NCBI GenBank assembly: GCA_015056945.1
Contig: SVFH01000004.1
Location: forward strand, 1-64,000
Direction: 5' to 3'
DNA length: 64,000 nucleotides
Source: Lachnospiraceae bacterium
Lineage (GTDB): Bacteria > Bacillota > Clostridia > Lachnospirales > Lachnospiraceae
Part shown: one piece after another, positions 53,867-63,153 of the stretch
How positions within the stretch are numbered: the stretch's first letter is position 1
How the letters are laid out: each line of letters opens with the position of its first letter
Notes under the pieces: generated by a model
Database searches by the model: none
The model's input: only the letters and a program-made list of their open reading frames with translations
Told to the model about the DNA's origin: nothing
Made by a program: the position numbers and the translations under genes

Positions 53867-54607
53867 ATGAAACAGAGTAAAAATACCGATATGATAATCG
53901 ATATTCACAGCCATATTTTACCTGGGATTGATGATGGTTCGGCAGACATGGAGGAAACGCTTCAAATGCTTATGACTGCGGAGCAGGAAGGCATTACGCA
54001 TATGATTGCGACGCCGCATTATAAGGAGAATCGTCTGCAGACCAATCCGGAGCAGATTAAGGCGTTGCTTGATAAGGTGAAGAAGGCTTGTGAAGAACAG
54101 GGGATTGCAATCAATCTATATGCAGGAAATGAAGTATATTATTTCAGTGATATAGAAGAGGCCGTGGAAGAGGGCAGGCTGCTTGCGTTGAATGAAGGAA
54201 ACAGGATGCTGGTAGAGTTTAATCCGTATGCGGATTATAAGAGAATCCGAAATGCTGTGGATACGGTCAGAGGACTTGGATTCCATCCCGTGATTGCACA
54301 TGTGGAACGATATGACTGCATGCTGAAGAAACCTGATAATGTTGAAGAACTCTATGACATGGACGCGGAGATTCAGGTGAATGCGGCTTCGATTACCGGC
54401 GAGGCAGGCTTTAAGTCAAAGATGTTTGTGCATAAGCTTCTTAAGAAACATCTGGTTCATTATGTCGGAACAGATGCACATGAATCTAAGAAGCGCGCAC
54501 CGAAGATGAAGAAGTGTGCATCCATCCTTCGTAAAAAATTCGGCGAAGAATATGCAAACGAACTGTTGTATGAGAATGCGTTAACGAATATTATTAACGA
54601 CAATTGA
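53867..54607 (+). CDS. CpsB/YwqE-type PHP tyrosine-protein phosphatase
   Basis: This 246-residue enzyme has the PHP fold: MIIDIHSHILPGIDDG (metal ligands HxH), ATPHYKENR, a strand LYAGNEVYY, VIAHVERY and YVGTDAHES. CpsB proteins dephosphorylate the BY-kinase CpsD and so set polymer length and export. It is the first gene of the locus and is followed by the Wzz and kinase partners. ATG 53867 is chosen with GGGGTA upstream; ATG 53891, right before IIDIHSH, would also fit the family length. A TTG further upstream is not needed. Confidence 0.88.
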   Translation: MKQSKNTDMIIDIHSHILPGIDDGSADMEETLQMLMTAEQEGITHMIATPHYKENRLQTNPEQIKALLDKVKKACEEQGIAINLYAGNEVYYFSDIEEAVEEGRLLALNEGNRMLVEFNPYADYKRIRNAVDTVRGLGFHPVIAHVERYDCMLKKPDNVEELYDMDAEIQVNAASITGEAGFKSKMFVHKLLKKHLVHYVGTDAHESKKRAPKMKKCASILRKKFGEEYANELLYENALTNIINDN

Positions 54608-54676
54608 TTATAATGGGCAAATACATAAGACGTGTAAATTCGAAAGAATCTATCTAAAAGGAAAGTTGAGAAAATC

Positions 54677-55462
54677 ATGAAAAAGCAAAATGATACAGAA
54701 ATAGAAATTGATTTGATGGAACTGGTGGCGGAGTTGTTGCGCCATTGGTGGATTATCCTGATTGCAACGGCAGTGCTTGGGGTGGCAGGATTGTTGTATA
54801 GTACACTGTATCTGACACCGGAGTATGAGTCTACTACGAGCATTTATATCTTAAGCAAACAGAATGAGAATGCGATGACTTATAACGATACACAGCTTGC
54901 GACACAGTTAACCAAGGACTACGAAAAGTTAATTACAGGACGTACCGTGATTGAGAATGTAATCGAGAAATGTGCGGTGGACGAGACTTATAAACAATTA
55001 TGTAATCGTGTAGTGGTTGCCAATGAGGCCAATACACGAATCATTACCATTACCGTAACGGATACTAATCCGGCGAATGCGCAGCTTCTTGCAAACGCAA
55101 TCCGTGAAGAGGCAGCTATTCATATCAAAGAAGTAACCGATGTAGAAGCCGTTAATGTGGCGGATGAGGCGAATCTTCCCGCGGAGCCTTCGGGTCCTTC
55201 CGTTCTTAAGTGGACGGCTGTCGGCTTGGCGGCAGGTTTTGCCTTAAGTGCCGGCTTACTTACTCTCCGATTCATGTTAGATGATACGATTAAGACTTCT
55301 GAAGATGTGGAGAAGTATCTTGAGATTAGTATTCTTGCGCTGATTCCTGATACGCAGGGTTCCGCTAAGAAAAAGAAAAAGAAGAAATCGGCAGCAAAGA
55401 AGGCAACGGCGAAGACGTCCGGTGAACTTGAAGTTGTTGACTTAAACGAAACGAAAGCATAG
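54677..55462 (+). CDS. Wzz/CpsC-type polysaccharide chain-length and kinase-activator protein
   Basis: This 261-residue membrane protein has a cytoplasmic start ending in LMELVAELLRHWW, a first membrane helix (about 25-45), an outside helical domain (about 46-168), and a second helix (about 172-195) after LPAEPSGPS (the Pro-rich Wzz motif). The cytoplasmic tail has a Lys-rich run (about 220-237). It should set chain length and activate the BY-kinase made by the next gene, as CpsC/CapA do. The gap to the kinase gene is 13 bases. The poly-Lys tail is longer than I expect for the family and could contact membrane or the acidic kinase. Confidence 0.88.
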   Translation: MKKQNDTEIEIDLMELVAELLRHWWIILIATAVLGVAGLLYSTLYLTPEYESTTSIYILSKQNENAMTYNDTQLATQLTKDYEKLITGRTVIENVIEKCAVDETYKQLCNRVVVANEANTRIITITVTDTNPANAQLLANAIREEAAIHIKEVTDVEAVNVADEANLPAEPSGPSVLKWTAVGLAAGFALSAGLLTLRFMLDDTIKTSEDVEKYLEISILALIPDTQGSAKKKKKKKSAAKKATAKTSGELEVVDLNETKA

Positions 55463-55475
55463 AGAGGGTAAAAAA

Positions 55476-56183
55476 ATGCAGGAAATCGAATTAAAACAGG
55501 AAACGCAGGATTTTCGTCTGAAGGAAGCCTTCAAGACACTGCGTACGAATATAGACTTCTCGGGAGATGATATTAAGGTTATCTGTGTTACCAGCTGTGT
55601 TCCGGGAGAAGGAAAGAGTACCGTATCCTTTGAACTGGCACGTTCCTTTGCAGTGAAAGGTAAGAGAACGTTATTGATTGATGCGGATTTACGTAAGTCT
55701 GTCATGAAGGCTCGTTACCGTAAGGGACGTGTGCGTTACGGTCTTACCAATTACCTTGCAGGGCGCGTAACCATGGAGGAAGCGCTTTGTGTAACAGATG
55801 TACCTAACTTCTATATGCTCTTTGCGGGTCCGGTACCGCCGAACCCCAGTGAATTACTTGGTAACAGTAAGTTTCAGCGCATGATTAAGGAATCACGTGA
55901 CGTATTCGATGTGATTATTATTGATACTCCGCCTGTGGGTAGTGTGGTTGACTCTACCGTCGTAGCGAAGAACTGCGATGGAGCCGTAATGGTTATATCA
56001 AGTGGTAAAATCAGTTATCGCTTTGCGCGTCGCATGAAAGAGCAGTTAAGTGTGAGTGGTTGTCGCATCCTAGGCTGTGTACTTAATAAAGTCAAGATGA
56101 ACGGCAAGGGATATTACGGCAGCTATTACGGTAAGTACTATGGTAAGTATTACGGTAATTACAGTAACAACAATGAACTCTAA
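55476..56183 (+). CDS. Bacterial tyrosine kinase (CpsD/CapB-type BY-kinase)
   Basis: This 235-residue kinase has Walker A VPGEGKST (about 42-49), Walker A' LLIDADLRKS (about 67-76), and Walker B VIIIDTPP (about 147-154). The C-terminal Tyr cluster (GYYGSYYGKYYGKYYGNY, about 211-229) holds the autophosphorylation sites. It works with the preceding CpsC-type protein, and the CpsB phosphatase two genes upstream reverses it. The Gly-Lys-Tyr-Tyr repeat in the tail gives nine Tyr. The cycle of phosphorylation controls polymer assembly at the membrane. Confidence 0.92.
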   Translation: MQEIELKQETQDFRLKEAFKTLRTNIDFSGDDIKVICVTSCVPGEGKSTVSFELARSFAVKGKRTLLIDADLRKSVMKARYRKGRVRYGLTNYLAGRVTMEEALCVTDVPNFYMLFAGPVPPNPSELLGNSKFQRMIKESRDVFDVIIIDTPPVGSVVDSTVVAKNCDGAVMVISSGKISYRFARRMKEQLSVSGCRILGCVLNKVKMNGKGYYGSYYGKYYGKYYGNYSNNNEL

Positions 56184-56253
56184 TCCGTGCGGGTTAGAGC
56201 ATAATGCTTGAGGGGCATGAAAGTTAAGGGGATAAAAAGTAGGAGGATGCGGT

Positions 56254-57654
56254 ATGCGTCAGTATTCAAGTAGGAGCAAACATATTGATTTCATCATATT
56301 GGATTTGTTTACTGTGGAACTCTCTTTCGTTCTTGCTAATTTGGCGCGATTCGGTATTGGTGCCGCCGTAGATTATCGTATCTTTGCTTCAATGAACCTT
56401 CTTCTGGTTCTGTTGCATCTGGTGATTGTCTTTGCCGCAGAATGTTATTCCGGTATTCTTCGAAGAGGATATTTGAAGGAACTGAAACAAGTGGTCTTTC
56501 ATAATGGGGCAGTATTGGCTTCGGGACTCCTTGTTATCTTCTTTCTGCAGGCGTCTGCCCAGTATTCTCGTCTTGTAATGGTGTATTTCTTCATATTCGA
56601 TGTCATTATTATGTATTTGCTGCGTATAGCGAGAAAGAGATTTCTGCTTCGGGTATCGAAGCGCCACAGGGATGGGCGCAAGATGTTACTGGTTGCATAC
56701 CGGGCGGATGCAGAGGCACTTGTGAAAGAGCTTGCGGAATATAATTACAGTGATTTTAATCTGGAAGGGATCTGTATCTTGGATTCAAACTGTGTCGGAG
56801 AGCGTATTGAAGAGGTAGAGGTTGTAACAACCCGTAAGGAGTTGTTTGAATATGTGAAGGAAAATGTAGTGGATACAGTGTTCCTTAAGTGTCGCGAAGA
56901 TGAAAGAAAGAAGTTAATGGATACACTCTATCATATGGGCGTTATGGTACATATGAGTCTTGATTTCGTGCTTGGAGATTTGCCGCATGCGACGTTACAG
57001 AATATCAACGGTATCTCGGTTATTACGGCAGCGATGCATCAGCCGACGACAAGACAACGCGTTATGAAACGTGCGATGGATATCTGCGGCGGCTTGGTAG
57101 GGTTATGTTGTACGGGACTTATTTGTCTTGTTTTTGGACCGATTATTAAGATTCAGTCTCCGGGACCAATTTTCTTCAAACAACAGCGCGTCGGACAGAA
57201 CGGTAGGAGATTCAATATCTATAAGTTTCGTTCCATGTATCCGGATGCAGAGGCACGTAAGGCAGAGCTTATGAAAGAGAATAAGATGTCGGGACATATG
57301 TTTAAGATGGATAATGACCCCAGAATCATTCCAATCGGGCATTTCATGCGTAAGACATCGTTGGATGAATTCCCGCAGTTCTTTAACGTCCTGATGGGCG
57401 ATATGAGTCTTGTCGGAACAAGACCGCCTACCGTAGATGAATATGAGAAGTATGAGCTTCACCACAGAAGCCGTCTTGCGATTAAACCGGGACTTACAGG
57501 CCTTTGGCAGGTGTCCGGCAGAAGCGATATTACGGACTTTGAAGAAGTGGTGGAATTGGATAAGAAGTATATTAGAGGTTTCTGTATCAGTCAGGATATT
57601 AAGATTATCTTAAAGACGGTTTGGATTGTGCTGGTTGGTAGAGGGGCGAAGTAA
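56254..57654 (+). CDS. Polyprenyl-phosphate sugar-phosphate transferase (WcaJ/CpsE-type)
   Basis: This 466-residue membrane enzyme has four or five N-terminal helices (about 10-130), a central CoA-binding-like domain (about 140-250), a further helix (about 280-305), and the catalytic PGT domain: GPIFFKQQRVGQNGRRF, YKFRSMYPDAE, KTSLDEFPQFFNVL, MSLVGTRPP and LTGLWQVSGRS. It transfers the first sugar-1-phosphate to undecaprenyl phosphate, starting each repeat unit. The sugar (glucose or galactose are usual for this group) is not fixed by sequence. AGGAGGATG lies before the start. Confidence 0.92.
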   Translation: MRQYSSRSKHIDFIILDLFTVELSFVLANLARFGIGAAVDYRIFASMNLLLVLLHLVIVFAAECYSGILRRGYLKELKQVVFHNGAVLASGLLVIFFLQASAQYSRLVMVYFFIFDVIIMYLLRIARKRFLLRVSKRHRDGRKMLLVAYRADAEALVKELAEYNYSDFNLEGICILDSNCVGERIEEVEVVTTRKELFEYVKENVVDTVFLKCREDERKKLMDTLYHMGVMVHMSLDFVLGDLPHATLQNINGISVITAAMHQPTTRQRVMKRAMDICGGLVGLCCTGLICLVFGPIIKIQSPGPIFFKQQRVGQNGRRFNIYKFRSMYPDAEARKAELMKENKMSGHMFKMDNDPRIIPIGHFMRKTSLDEFPQFFNVLMGDMSLVGTRPPTVDEYEKYELHHRSRLAIKPGLTGLWQVSGRSDITDFEEVVELDKKYIRGFCISQDIKIILKTVWIVLVGRGAK

Positions 57655-57736
57655 AGAATGATGAAAATGGGAGGGACACGCTGTGTCCCATGTTTTGTGT
57701 TGTTATAGTACATATGAATTTGATAGGAGAGCCAGT

Positions 57737-58789
57737 GTGAGTACAATTGATTTAGGCGGCAAGACAATATTGATTACCGGTGCTGCAGGTTTCATAGGAG
57801 CAAATTTAGTGAAGTGCGTATTGTCAGAAGAGAAGGATGTTACTGTAATCGGTGTTGACAATATGAATGATTATTATGATGTTCGTTTGAAGGAATTTCG
57901 TCGTGATGAATTCGTGAATGATTCAAGAGTTGTGTTTAAGAAAGGAAGTATTGCAGATAAGAAACTTGTTAATTCAATATTTGAAGAATATAGGCCGGAG
58001 ATTGTGGTGAATCTTGCGGCGCAGGCAGGGGTCAGATATTCAATTACAAATCCGGATGCCTATATAGAGGCAAATATAATTGGGTTTTATAATATTTTGG
58101 AAGCATGCCGGAACCATGAAGTTGAACATTTGGTATATGCAAGTTCATCAAGTGTATATGGTTCTAATGCGAAGATTCCATATAGTACAGATGATAAAGT
58201 TGACAATCCGGTTTCATTATATGCAGCGACAAAAAAAAGCAATGAACTTATGGCTCATGCGTATTCTAAGCTGTATAACATTCCGTCTACGGGACTACGT
58301 TTCTTTACTGTTTACGGCCCGGCCGGTAGACCGGATATGGCATACTTTGGATTTACTAATAAATTAATTAAAGGTGAAAAAATCCAGATATTTAATTATG
58401 GAAAATGCAAGAGGGATTTCACATATGTTGATGATATTGTAGAAGGTATTATCAGAGTTATGCAGAAGGCACCGGATAAAGTAAATGGAGAAGATGGATT
58501 ACCCATTCCGCCCTATGCCGTATACAATATTGGAAATAACCAACCGGAGAATTTGTTGGATTTTGTAGATATTTTGCAGCAGGAATTGGTGCGTGCTGGA
58601 GTTCTTGGTGCTGATTATGATTTTGATGCACATAAAGAATTGGTGCCAATGCAACCAGGGGATGTTCCGATTACATATGCTGATACATCAGCATTGGAAG
58701 AGGATTTTGGGTTCAAACCGAGTACGAGCCTACGAGAAGGACTTCGCAAGTTCGCTGAGTGGTATAAAGAATTTTATGTTAAAGATTGA
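57737..58789 (+). CDS. NAD-dependent sugar epimerase, UDP-glucuronate 4-epimerase-like
   Basis: This 350-residue short-chain dehydrogenase has GAAGFIGANL (Rossmann GxxGxxG, about 13-22) and VDNMNDYYDVRLK (the sugar-nucleotide motif of UDP-glucuronate 4-epimerases). ASSSSVYG and the catalytic YAATKKS (YxxxK) follow, then FTVYGPAGRPDMA and RDFTYVDDIVEG. It should interconvert UDP-glucuronate and UDP-galacturonate, consistent with the UDP-sugar dehydrogenase gene 21 bases downstream. GTG 57737 is chosen with AGGAGA six bases upstream; the open frame begins earlier, at 57683, without a ribosome site. Confidence 0.88.
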   Translation: MSTIDLGGKTILITGAAGFIGANLVKCVLSEEKDVTVIGVDNMNDYYDVRLKEFRRDEFVNDSRVVFKKGSIADKKLVNSIFEEYRPEIVVNLAAQAGVRYSITNPDAYIEANIIGFYNILEACRNHEVEHLVYASSSSVYGSNAKIPYSTDDKVDNPVSLYAATKKSNELMAHAYSKLYNIPSTGLRFFTVYGPAGRPDMAYFGFTNKLIKGEKIQIFNYGKCKRDFTYVDDIVEGIIRVMQKAPDKVNGEDGLPIPPYAVYNIGNNQPENLLDFVDILQQELVRAGVLGADYDFDAHKELVPMQPGDVPITYADTSALEEDFGFKPSTSLREGLRKFAEWYKEFYVKD

Positions 58790-58810
58790 GATAAAGAGGA
58801 TAAGGATATT

Positions 58811-60061
58811 ATGAGCAATTTTGAAGATTTAAAAATCGCAGTTGCGGGAACCGGATATGTAGGATTGTCAATAGCGACTTTGTTATCTCAGAAGCACGAC
58901 GTTGCTGCTGTTGATGTGATTGAAGAGAAAGTTAATAATATCAACAAGAGAATTTCTCCAATTCAGGATGAATATATCGAGAAATACTTCGCTGAGAAAG
59001 AACTTCGTCTTATAGCAACTCTGGATGCTGAAAATGCGTATAAAGATGCGGATTTTGTTGTTATTGCAGCGCCCACAAATTATGATAGTAAGAAAAATTA
59101 TTTTGACACATCAGCTGTAGAACAGGTTATTGATTTGGTTATGGAAGTGAATCCGAATGCAATTATGGTGATTAAGTCTACCATTCCCGTAGGATTTACA
59201 GAGATGATTCGAGAGAAGAAGAAAACAAAAAATATCATTTTTAGCCCGGAATTCTTGAGAGAGTCTAAGGCTCTTTATGATAATCTTTACCCTAGCAGAA
59301 TCATTGTTGGTACAGATGAACAGGATGAGAGCTTGACAGAAGCGGCGAAGTGTTTTGCACGATTGTTGCAAGAAGGCGCTATTAAAGAAGATATCGATAC
59401 GTTGTTCATGGGATTTACTGAAGCTGAGGCTGTTAAATTATTTGCTAATACTTATTTAGCATTACGCGTATCGTATTTCAATGAATTGGATACTTATGCA
59501 GAAATGAAGGGATTAAATACGAGGCAGATTATTGATGGTGTTTGTTTAGACCCTAGAATAGGAACGCACTACAACAATCCCTCTTTTGGATATGGTGGAT
59601 ATTGTTTGCCTAAGGATACAAAACAGTTATTGGCAAATTATGAAGATGTTCCGGAGAATTTGATTGAAGCGATTGTGGAAAGTAATAGGACGCGAAAGGA
59701 TTATATTGCAGAACGAGTTCTGGAACTTGCCGGTGCTTATGAAGTGAATGAAAATTGGAGTCGAGATAAAGAAAAGGAAGTTGTTGTTGGTGTTTATCGA
59801 TTAACAATGAAGAGTAATTCTGATAATTTTCGCCAAAGTAGTATTCAAGGGGTTATGAAGCGTATTAAAGCAAAAGGGGCGAAGATTATTGTTTTCGAAC
59901 CCACGTTGAATAATGAAGATACATTTTTTGGTAGTAGAGTGATTAACGACTTGGACGAATTTAAGAGAGTAAGTGATGCTATTATTGCTAATAGATACGA
60001 TGGTTGTTTGGACGATGTGCGCGATAAAGTATATACAAGAGATCTTTTTCAAAGGGATTAG
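58811..60061 (+). CDS. UDP-sugar 6-dehydrogenase (Ugd-like)
   Basis: This 416-residue dehydrogenase has [11 protein letters not shown] (about 12-22), [41 protein letters not shown] (in pieces) and the catalytic Cys in [11 protein letters not shown] (about 263). It oxidises the C6 hydroxyl of a UDP-sugar twice to the acid; with the adjacent epimerase, UDP-glucuronate is the most likely product. The final part ([18 protein letters not shown]) is the second nucleotide-binding fold. GAGGATAAGGA precedes the ATG. Confidence 0.9.
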   Translation: MSNFEDLKIAVAGTGYVGLSIATLLSQKHDVAAVDVIEEKVNNINKRISPIQDEYIEKYFAEKELRLIATLDAENAYKDADFVVIAAPTNYDSKKNYFDTSAVEQVIDLVMEVNPNAIMVIKSTIPVGFTEMIREKKKTKNIIFSPEFLRESKALYDNLYPSRIIVGTDEQDESLTEAAKCFARLLQEGAIKEDIDTLFMGFTEAEAVKLFANTYLALRVSYFNELDTYAEMKGLNTRQIIDGVCLDPRIGTHYNNPSFGYGGYCLPKDTKQLLANYEDVPENLIEAIVESNRTRKDYIAERVLELAGAYEVNENWSRDKEKEVVVGVYRLTMKSNSDNFRQSSIQGVMKRIKAKGAKIIVFEPTLNNEDTFFGSRVINDLDEFKRVSDAIIANRYDGCLDDVRDKVYTRDLFQRD

Positions 60062-60094
60062 AGTAAAGAAAAGAATGAGGAGGCTATTTGTATA

Positions 60095-60913
60095 ATGCTA
60101 AATGATATTAAGATAATTGTTGCAACGCACAAAAGAAGTGCAATGCCGAAAGCAGATATATATTTGCCTTTGCATGTAGGTGCAGCCGGAAAGTATAATG
60201 ATGACGGAAGCCCGGTGGATTTTGGATATGCAAGGGATGATAGCGGAGAAAATATATCCGATAAGAATTCAAACTTTGGAACTCAAACGGGATTGTTCTG
60301 GGCATGGAAGAATTTGGATGCAGAATATAAAGGGTTGGTTCATTATAGACGCTATTTTGTAGGACGAAAGAAAAATAAGAACGATATGATTGCATCGGTT
60401 ATTAGCTATGATGAACTAAAACCGATGCTTGAGCGGTATAAAATATTTGTACCTAAAAAAAGAAGATACTATATTGAAACGTTATATTCGCATTATGCAC
60501 ACACGCATGATGGAAAACATTTTGATATTGTTAGAGAAATTATACAGAAAGATTGCCCGGAATATTTGCGTGCATTTGATAAAGTTCTTAGACGCAGATG
60601 GGGTTATATGTTTAATATGATGATTTTGCAAAAAGATTTGATGGATGATTATTGCGAATGGTTATTCAATATATTATTTCAGGCATACGAAAGAATAGAT
60701 AAAACAAATCTTTCTGCATTTGATAGTCGATTTTGTGGGAGAATCAGTGAAATTCTATTTGATGTATGGATTGAAAGAAAATTAGAAGAGGGTACTGTAA
60801 GTAAGGGGCAAATAAAAGAGTTACCATATATGGAAGATGTAAATTGGAAATATAAGATTAAAGTCTTTTTGTCGGCAAAATTTTTGAATAAAAAATATGG
60901 AGCGAGTTCATGA
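60095..60913 (+). CDS. DUF4422 capsular glycosyltransferase-like protein
   Basis: This 272-residue protein is a DUF4422 member: IKIIVATHKRSAMP at the start, YLPLHVGAAG, NFGTQTGLFWAWKN, GLVHYRRYF and IFVPKKRRYY. The family occurs in capsule and LPS loci and is thought to be a glycosyltransferase; no DxD is evident here. It has no membrane segment. The next gene overlaps its stop codon (ATGA), so the two are coupled. From about this point the sequence becomes visibly more AT-rich than the cps regulatory genes. Confidence 0.85.
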   Translation: MLNDIKIIVATHKRSAMPKADIYLPLHVGAAGKYNDDGSPVDFGYARDDSGENISDKNSNFGTQTGLFWAWKNLDAEYKGLVHYRRYFVGRKKNKNDMIASVISYDELKPMLERYKIFVPKKRRYYIETLYSHYAHTHDGKHFDIVREIIQKDCPEYLRAFDKVLRRRWGYMFNMMILQKDLMDDYCEWLFNILFQAYERIDKTNLSAFDSRFCGRISEILFDVWIERKLEEGTVSKGQIKELPYMEDVNWKYKIKVFLSAKFLNKKYGASS

Positions 60914-61998
60914 TGAAGTTTAAGTATGTTGTAGTAGGTGCTGGTTTGGCGGGAATCACTGTTGCTGAGAGAATTGCAACTCAGTTGCATGAAAAAGTAT
61001 TAGTTATTGAAAAAAGAAATCATATAGGTGGAAATGTATATGATGAATATGATGCGGCTGGTATTTTGATTCAAAAATATGGTCCTCATACATTTCATAC
61101 CAATGATAAAGAAATCTTTGATTATATATGCCAGTACACTAAATGGCATGAGTATCAACATAGAGTTTTATCATATGTGAATGGAAATTTTGTGCCAATG
61201 CCAATTTCTTTGGAGACTATTAATCAGCTATATAATTTGAATCTTTCTGAAGATGAAATGGATGATTTTATCGAGAGCAGAAAAGTTCAAATTGATGAGA
61301 TTAAGACAAGTGAGGACGTTGTGCTTAGTCAAGGTGGTAGAGATATTTATGAGAAATTTTTTAAGTATTTTACTATTAAACAGTGGGGAGTTGATCCTTC
61401 GGAATTAGACAAATCTGTGATTGGCAGAATTCCATTCCGCAAAAACAGAGATACAAGATATTTTACGGATCAATATCAGGGCAATCCTCAGGGTGGATTT
61501 GCACAGATGTGTCAAAATATGCTGAATCATTCGGAAATCAAAATAATGCTTAATACGGATTATAAAGAAGTTATTGATGATATAGAATATGAAAAATTGA
61601 TTTATACAGGTCCGATAGATTATTATTTCGATTATGTTTATGGAAAGTTGAAGTGGCGTAGTATTGAGTTTAGATTTGAAACACATGATTGTGAATCTTA
61701 TCAACCAGTAGCAAGTACCCGTTGGCCAATGGATTATGATTACACGAGAATTACAGAGTTTAAAAAATTGACCGGGCAGAAACATGATAAGACAACTATC
61801 TTGAAAGAAGTCCCTTGTGATGGAGAGGAGCCGTTTTATACTTTTCCTACTGCAGAATGGAAGGAGTTGGCACAGAAATATCGCCAATTAGCAGAAAAAG
61901 AGGATAATGTTGTCTTTTTAGGAAGACTAGCTGAGTATAGATATTACGATATGGATGATGTTATACGTAGAGCATTGGACGTGTTTAGTGAGTTATGA
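60910..61998 (+). CDS. glf: UDP-galactopyranose mutase
   Basis: This 362-residue flavoenzyme has an FAD-binding start (YVVVGAGLAGITVAERIA in part as GAGLAG), EKRNHIGGNVYDEY, GPHTFHTND, then KQWGVDP, IPFRKNRDTRYFTD and YTGPIDYYFDY, and it ends near GRLAEYRYYDMDDVI. It converts UDP-galactopyranose to UDP-galactofuranose, so the polymer probably contains galactofuranose. The start ATG 60910 overlaps the upstream stop codon by 4 bases; ATG 60913 is one codon further and equally possible. Confidence 0.93.
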   Translation: MMKFKYVVVGAGLAGITVAERIATQLHEKVLVIEKRNHIGGNVYDEYDAAGILIQKYGPHTFHTNDKEIFDYICQYTKWHEYQHRVLSYVNGNFVPMPISLETINQLYNLNLSEDEMDDFIESRKVQIDEIKTSEDVVLSQGGRDIYEKFFKYFTIKQWGVDPSELDKSVIGRIPFRKNRDTRYFTDQYQGNPQGGFAQMCQNMLNHSEIKIMLNTDYKEVIDDIEYEKLIYTGPIDYYFDYVYGKLKWRSIEFRFETHDCESYQPVASTRWPMDYDYTRITEFKKLTGQKHDKTTILKEVPCDGEEPFYTFPTAEWKELAQKYRQLAEKEDNVVFLGRLAEYRYYDMDDVIRRALDVFSEL

Positions 61999-62024
61999 GT
62001 TAATTTGTGTAGGAGATTGGTTAA

Positions 62025-63137
62025 ATGAGTTTAGCGATAAAAGCGTTAGTGCTTGCAACATTTTATCCCAGTGAAAATGGAAAAGAAGCACATAGATTTG
62101 TTCATGTTAGAAATCTGTATTATCAAGAGCAGGGGATTGATGTTACAGTTCTCTGTTTTGGAACTAAAGAAGATTATGTATATGAGAATATACGTGTTAT
62201 CTCTTTGAAAACGTATAAAAGACAAAAAGAAGAATATGATTTGTTGATTTCACATCAGGCTAATATTAGGAATCATTATTTGTTTTTGAAGAAATATTCT
62301 AAGCGTTTTCCTCACATTGTGTTTTTCTTTCATGGACATGAAGTGTTGCGTTTTAGCAAGACGTATCCTAAGCCATATGATTATGTTACAAATTCAAGCT
62401 TAAAGGTTATGGCGAGAGATGTGTATGATTGTTTTAAACTGTTTATTTGGAAAAAATACATTCCGCGACTTATTGATAAATCCAAACTGGTTTTTGTGAG
62501 CAAATGGATGTTAGAGGAGTTTTTAAAAGCAACTAAACTTCAATTTTCAGATATAGATGGACATTACGAGATTACATATAATGGTGTGGGAAAAGCTTTC
62601 CAAGAGAATGAGTATAATAGTAAAATTGACAAGCAATATGATTTTGTGACAATTCGTAGTAATCTTGATGGTTCAAAATATTGTATAGATGTTGTTAATG
62701 AGTTGGCAAGAAATAATAGCCAATATAAGTTCTTAGTTGTTGGTAAAGGTGAGTTTTTCTCACATAATGTGAAGGCTGATAACATCACGTGGTGTGATAA
62801 GACAATGAATCATGATGAAATAATAAAGACATTGCAAACTGCTCGTTGTGCATTAATGCCTACAAGAACTGATGCGCAAGGTTTGATGATGTGCGAGATG
62901 GCAACTTTTGGAATGCCAGTAATCACATCAGATTTGCCGGTATGTCATGAGGCATTAGATGGATTCGCGAACGTTGCTATGATTAGTAATGAAGTTTTTA
63001 ATTGTGATTTGGGAGAAATTTGTGAGAAACTTGAAAGTGGTATGCCCTATGTGAAAGATGAAAGATATTTTAGTGAGAATACAAGTGCTCATGAAGTATG
63101 TATCTTTAATTCAATTATGAGTGAGAGAAATGATTAA
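62025..63137 (+). CDS. GT4-type glycosyltransferase
   Basis: This 370-residue soluble enzyme has the GT-B layout. The N-terminal half starts LVLATFYPSENGKEAHRFV, with FFFHGHEVLRF in its centre. The C-terminal half has VTIRSNLDGSKYCIDVVNEL, FLVVGKGE and MPTRTDAQGLMMCEMATFG, corresponding to the EX7E donor-binding region of GT4 (here with Asp-Gln-Gly before MMCEMA). It is likely to add one sugar, perhaps galactofuranose, to the lipid-linked repeat unit. It has GTAGGAGA before the ATG and is AT-rich. Confidence 0.85.
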   Translation: MSLAIKALVLATFYPSENGKEAHRFVHVRNLYYQEQGIDVTVLCFGTKEDYVYENIRVISLKTYKRQKEEYDLLISHQANIRNHYLFLKKYSKRFPHIVFFFHGHEVLRFSKTYPKPYDYVTNSSLKVMARDVYDCFKLFIWKKYIPRLIDKSKLVFVSKWMLEEFLKATKLQFSDIDGHYEITYNGVGKAFQENEYNSKIDKQYDFVTIRSNLDGSKYCIDVVNELARNNSQYKFLVVGKGEFFSHNVKADNITWCDKTMNHDEIIKTLQTARCALMPTRTDAQGLMMCEMATFGMPVITSDLPVCHEALDGFANVAMISNEVFNCDLGEICEKLESGMPYVKDERYFSENTSAHEVCIFNSIMSERND

Positions 63138-63153
63138 ACAGAAGGAAGAATAT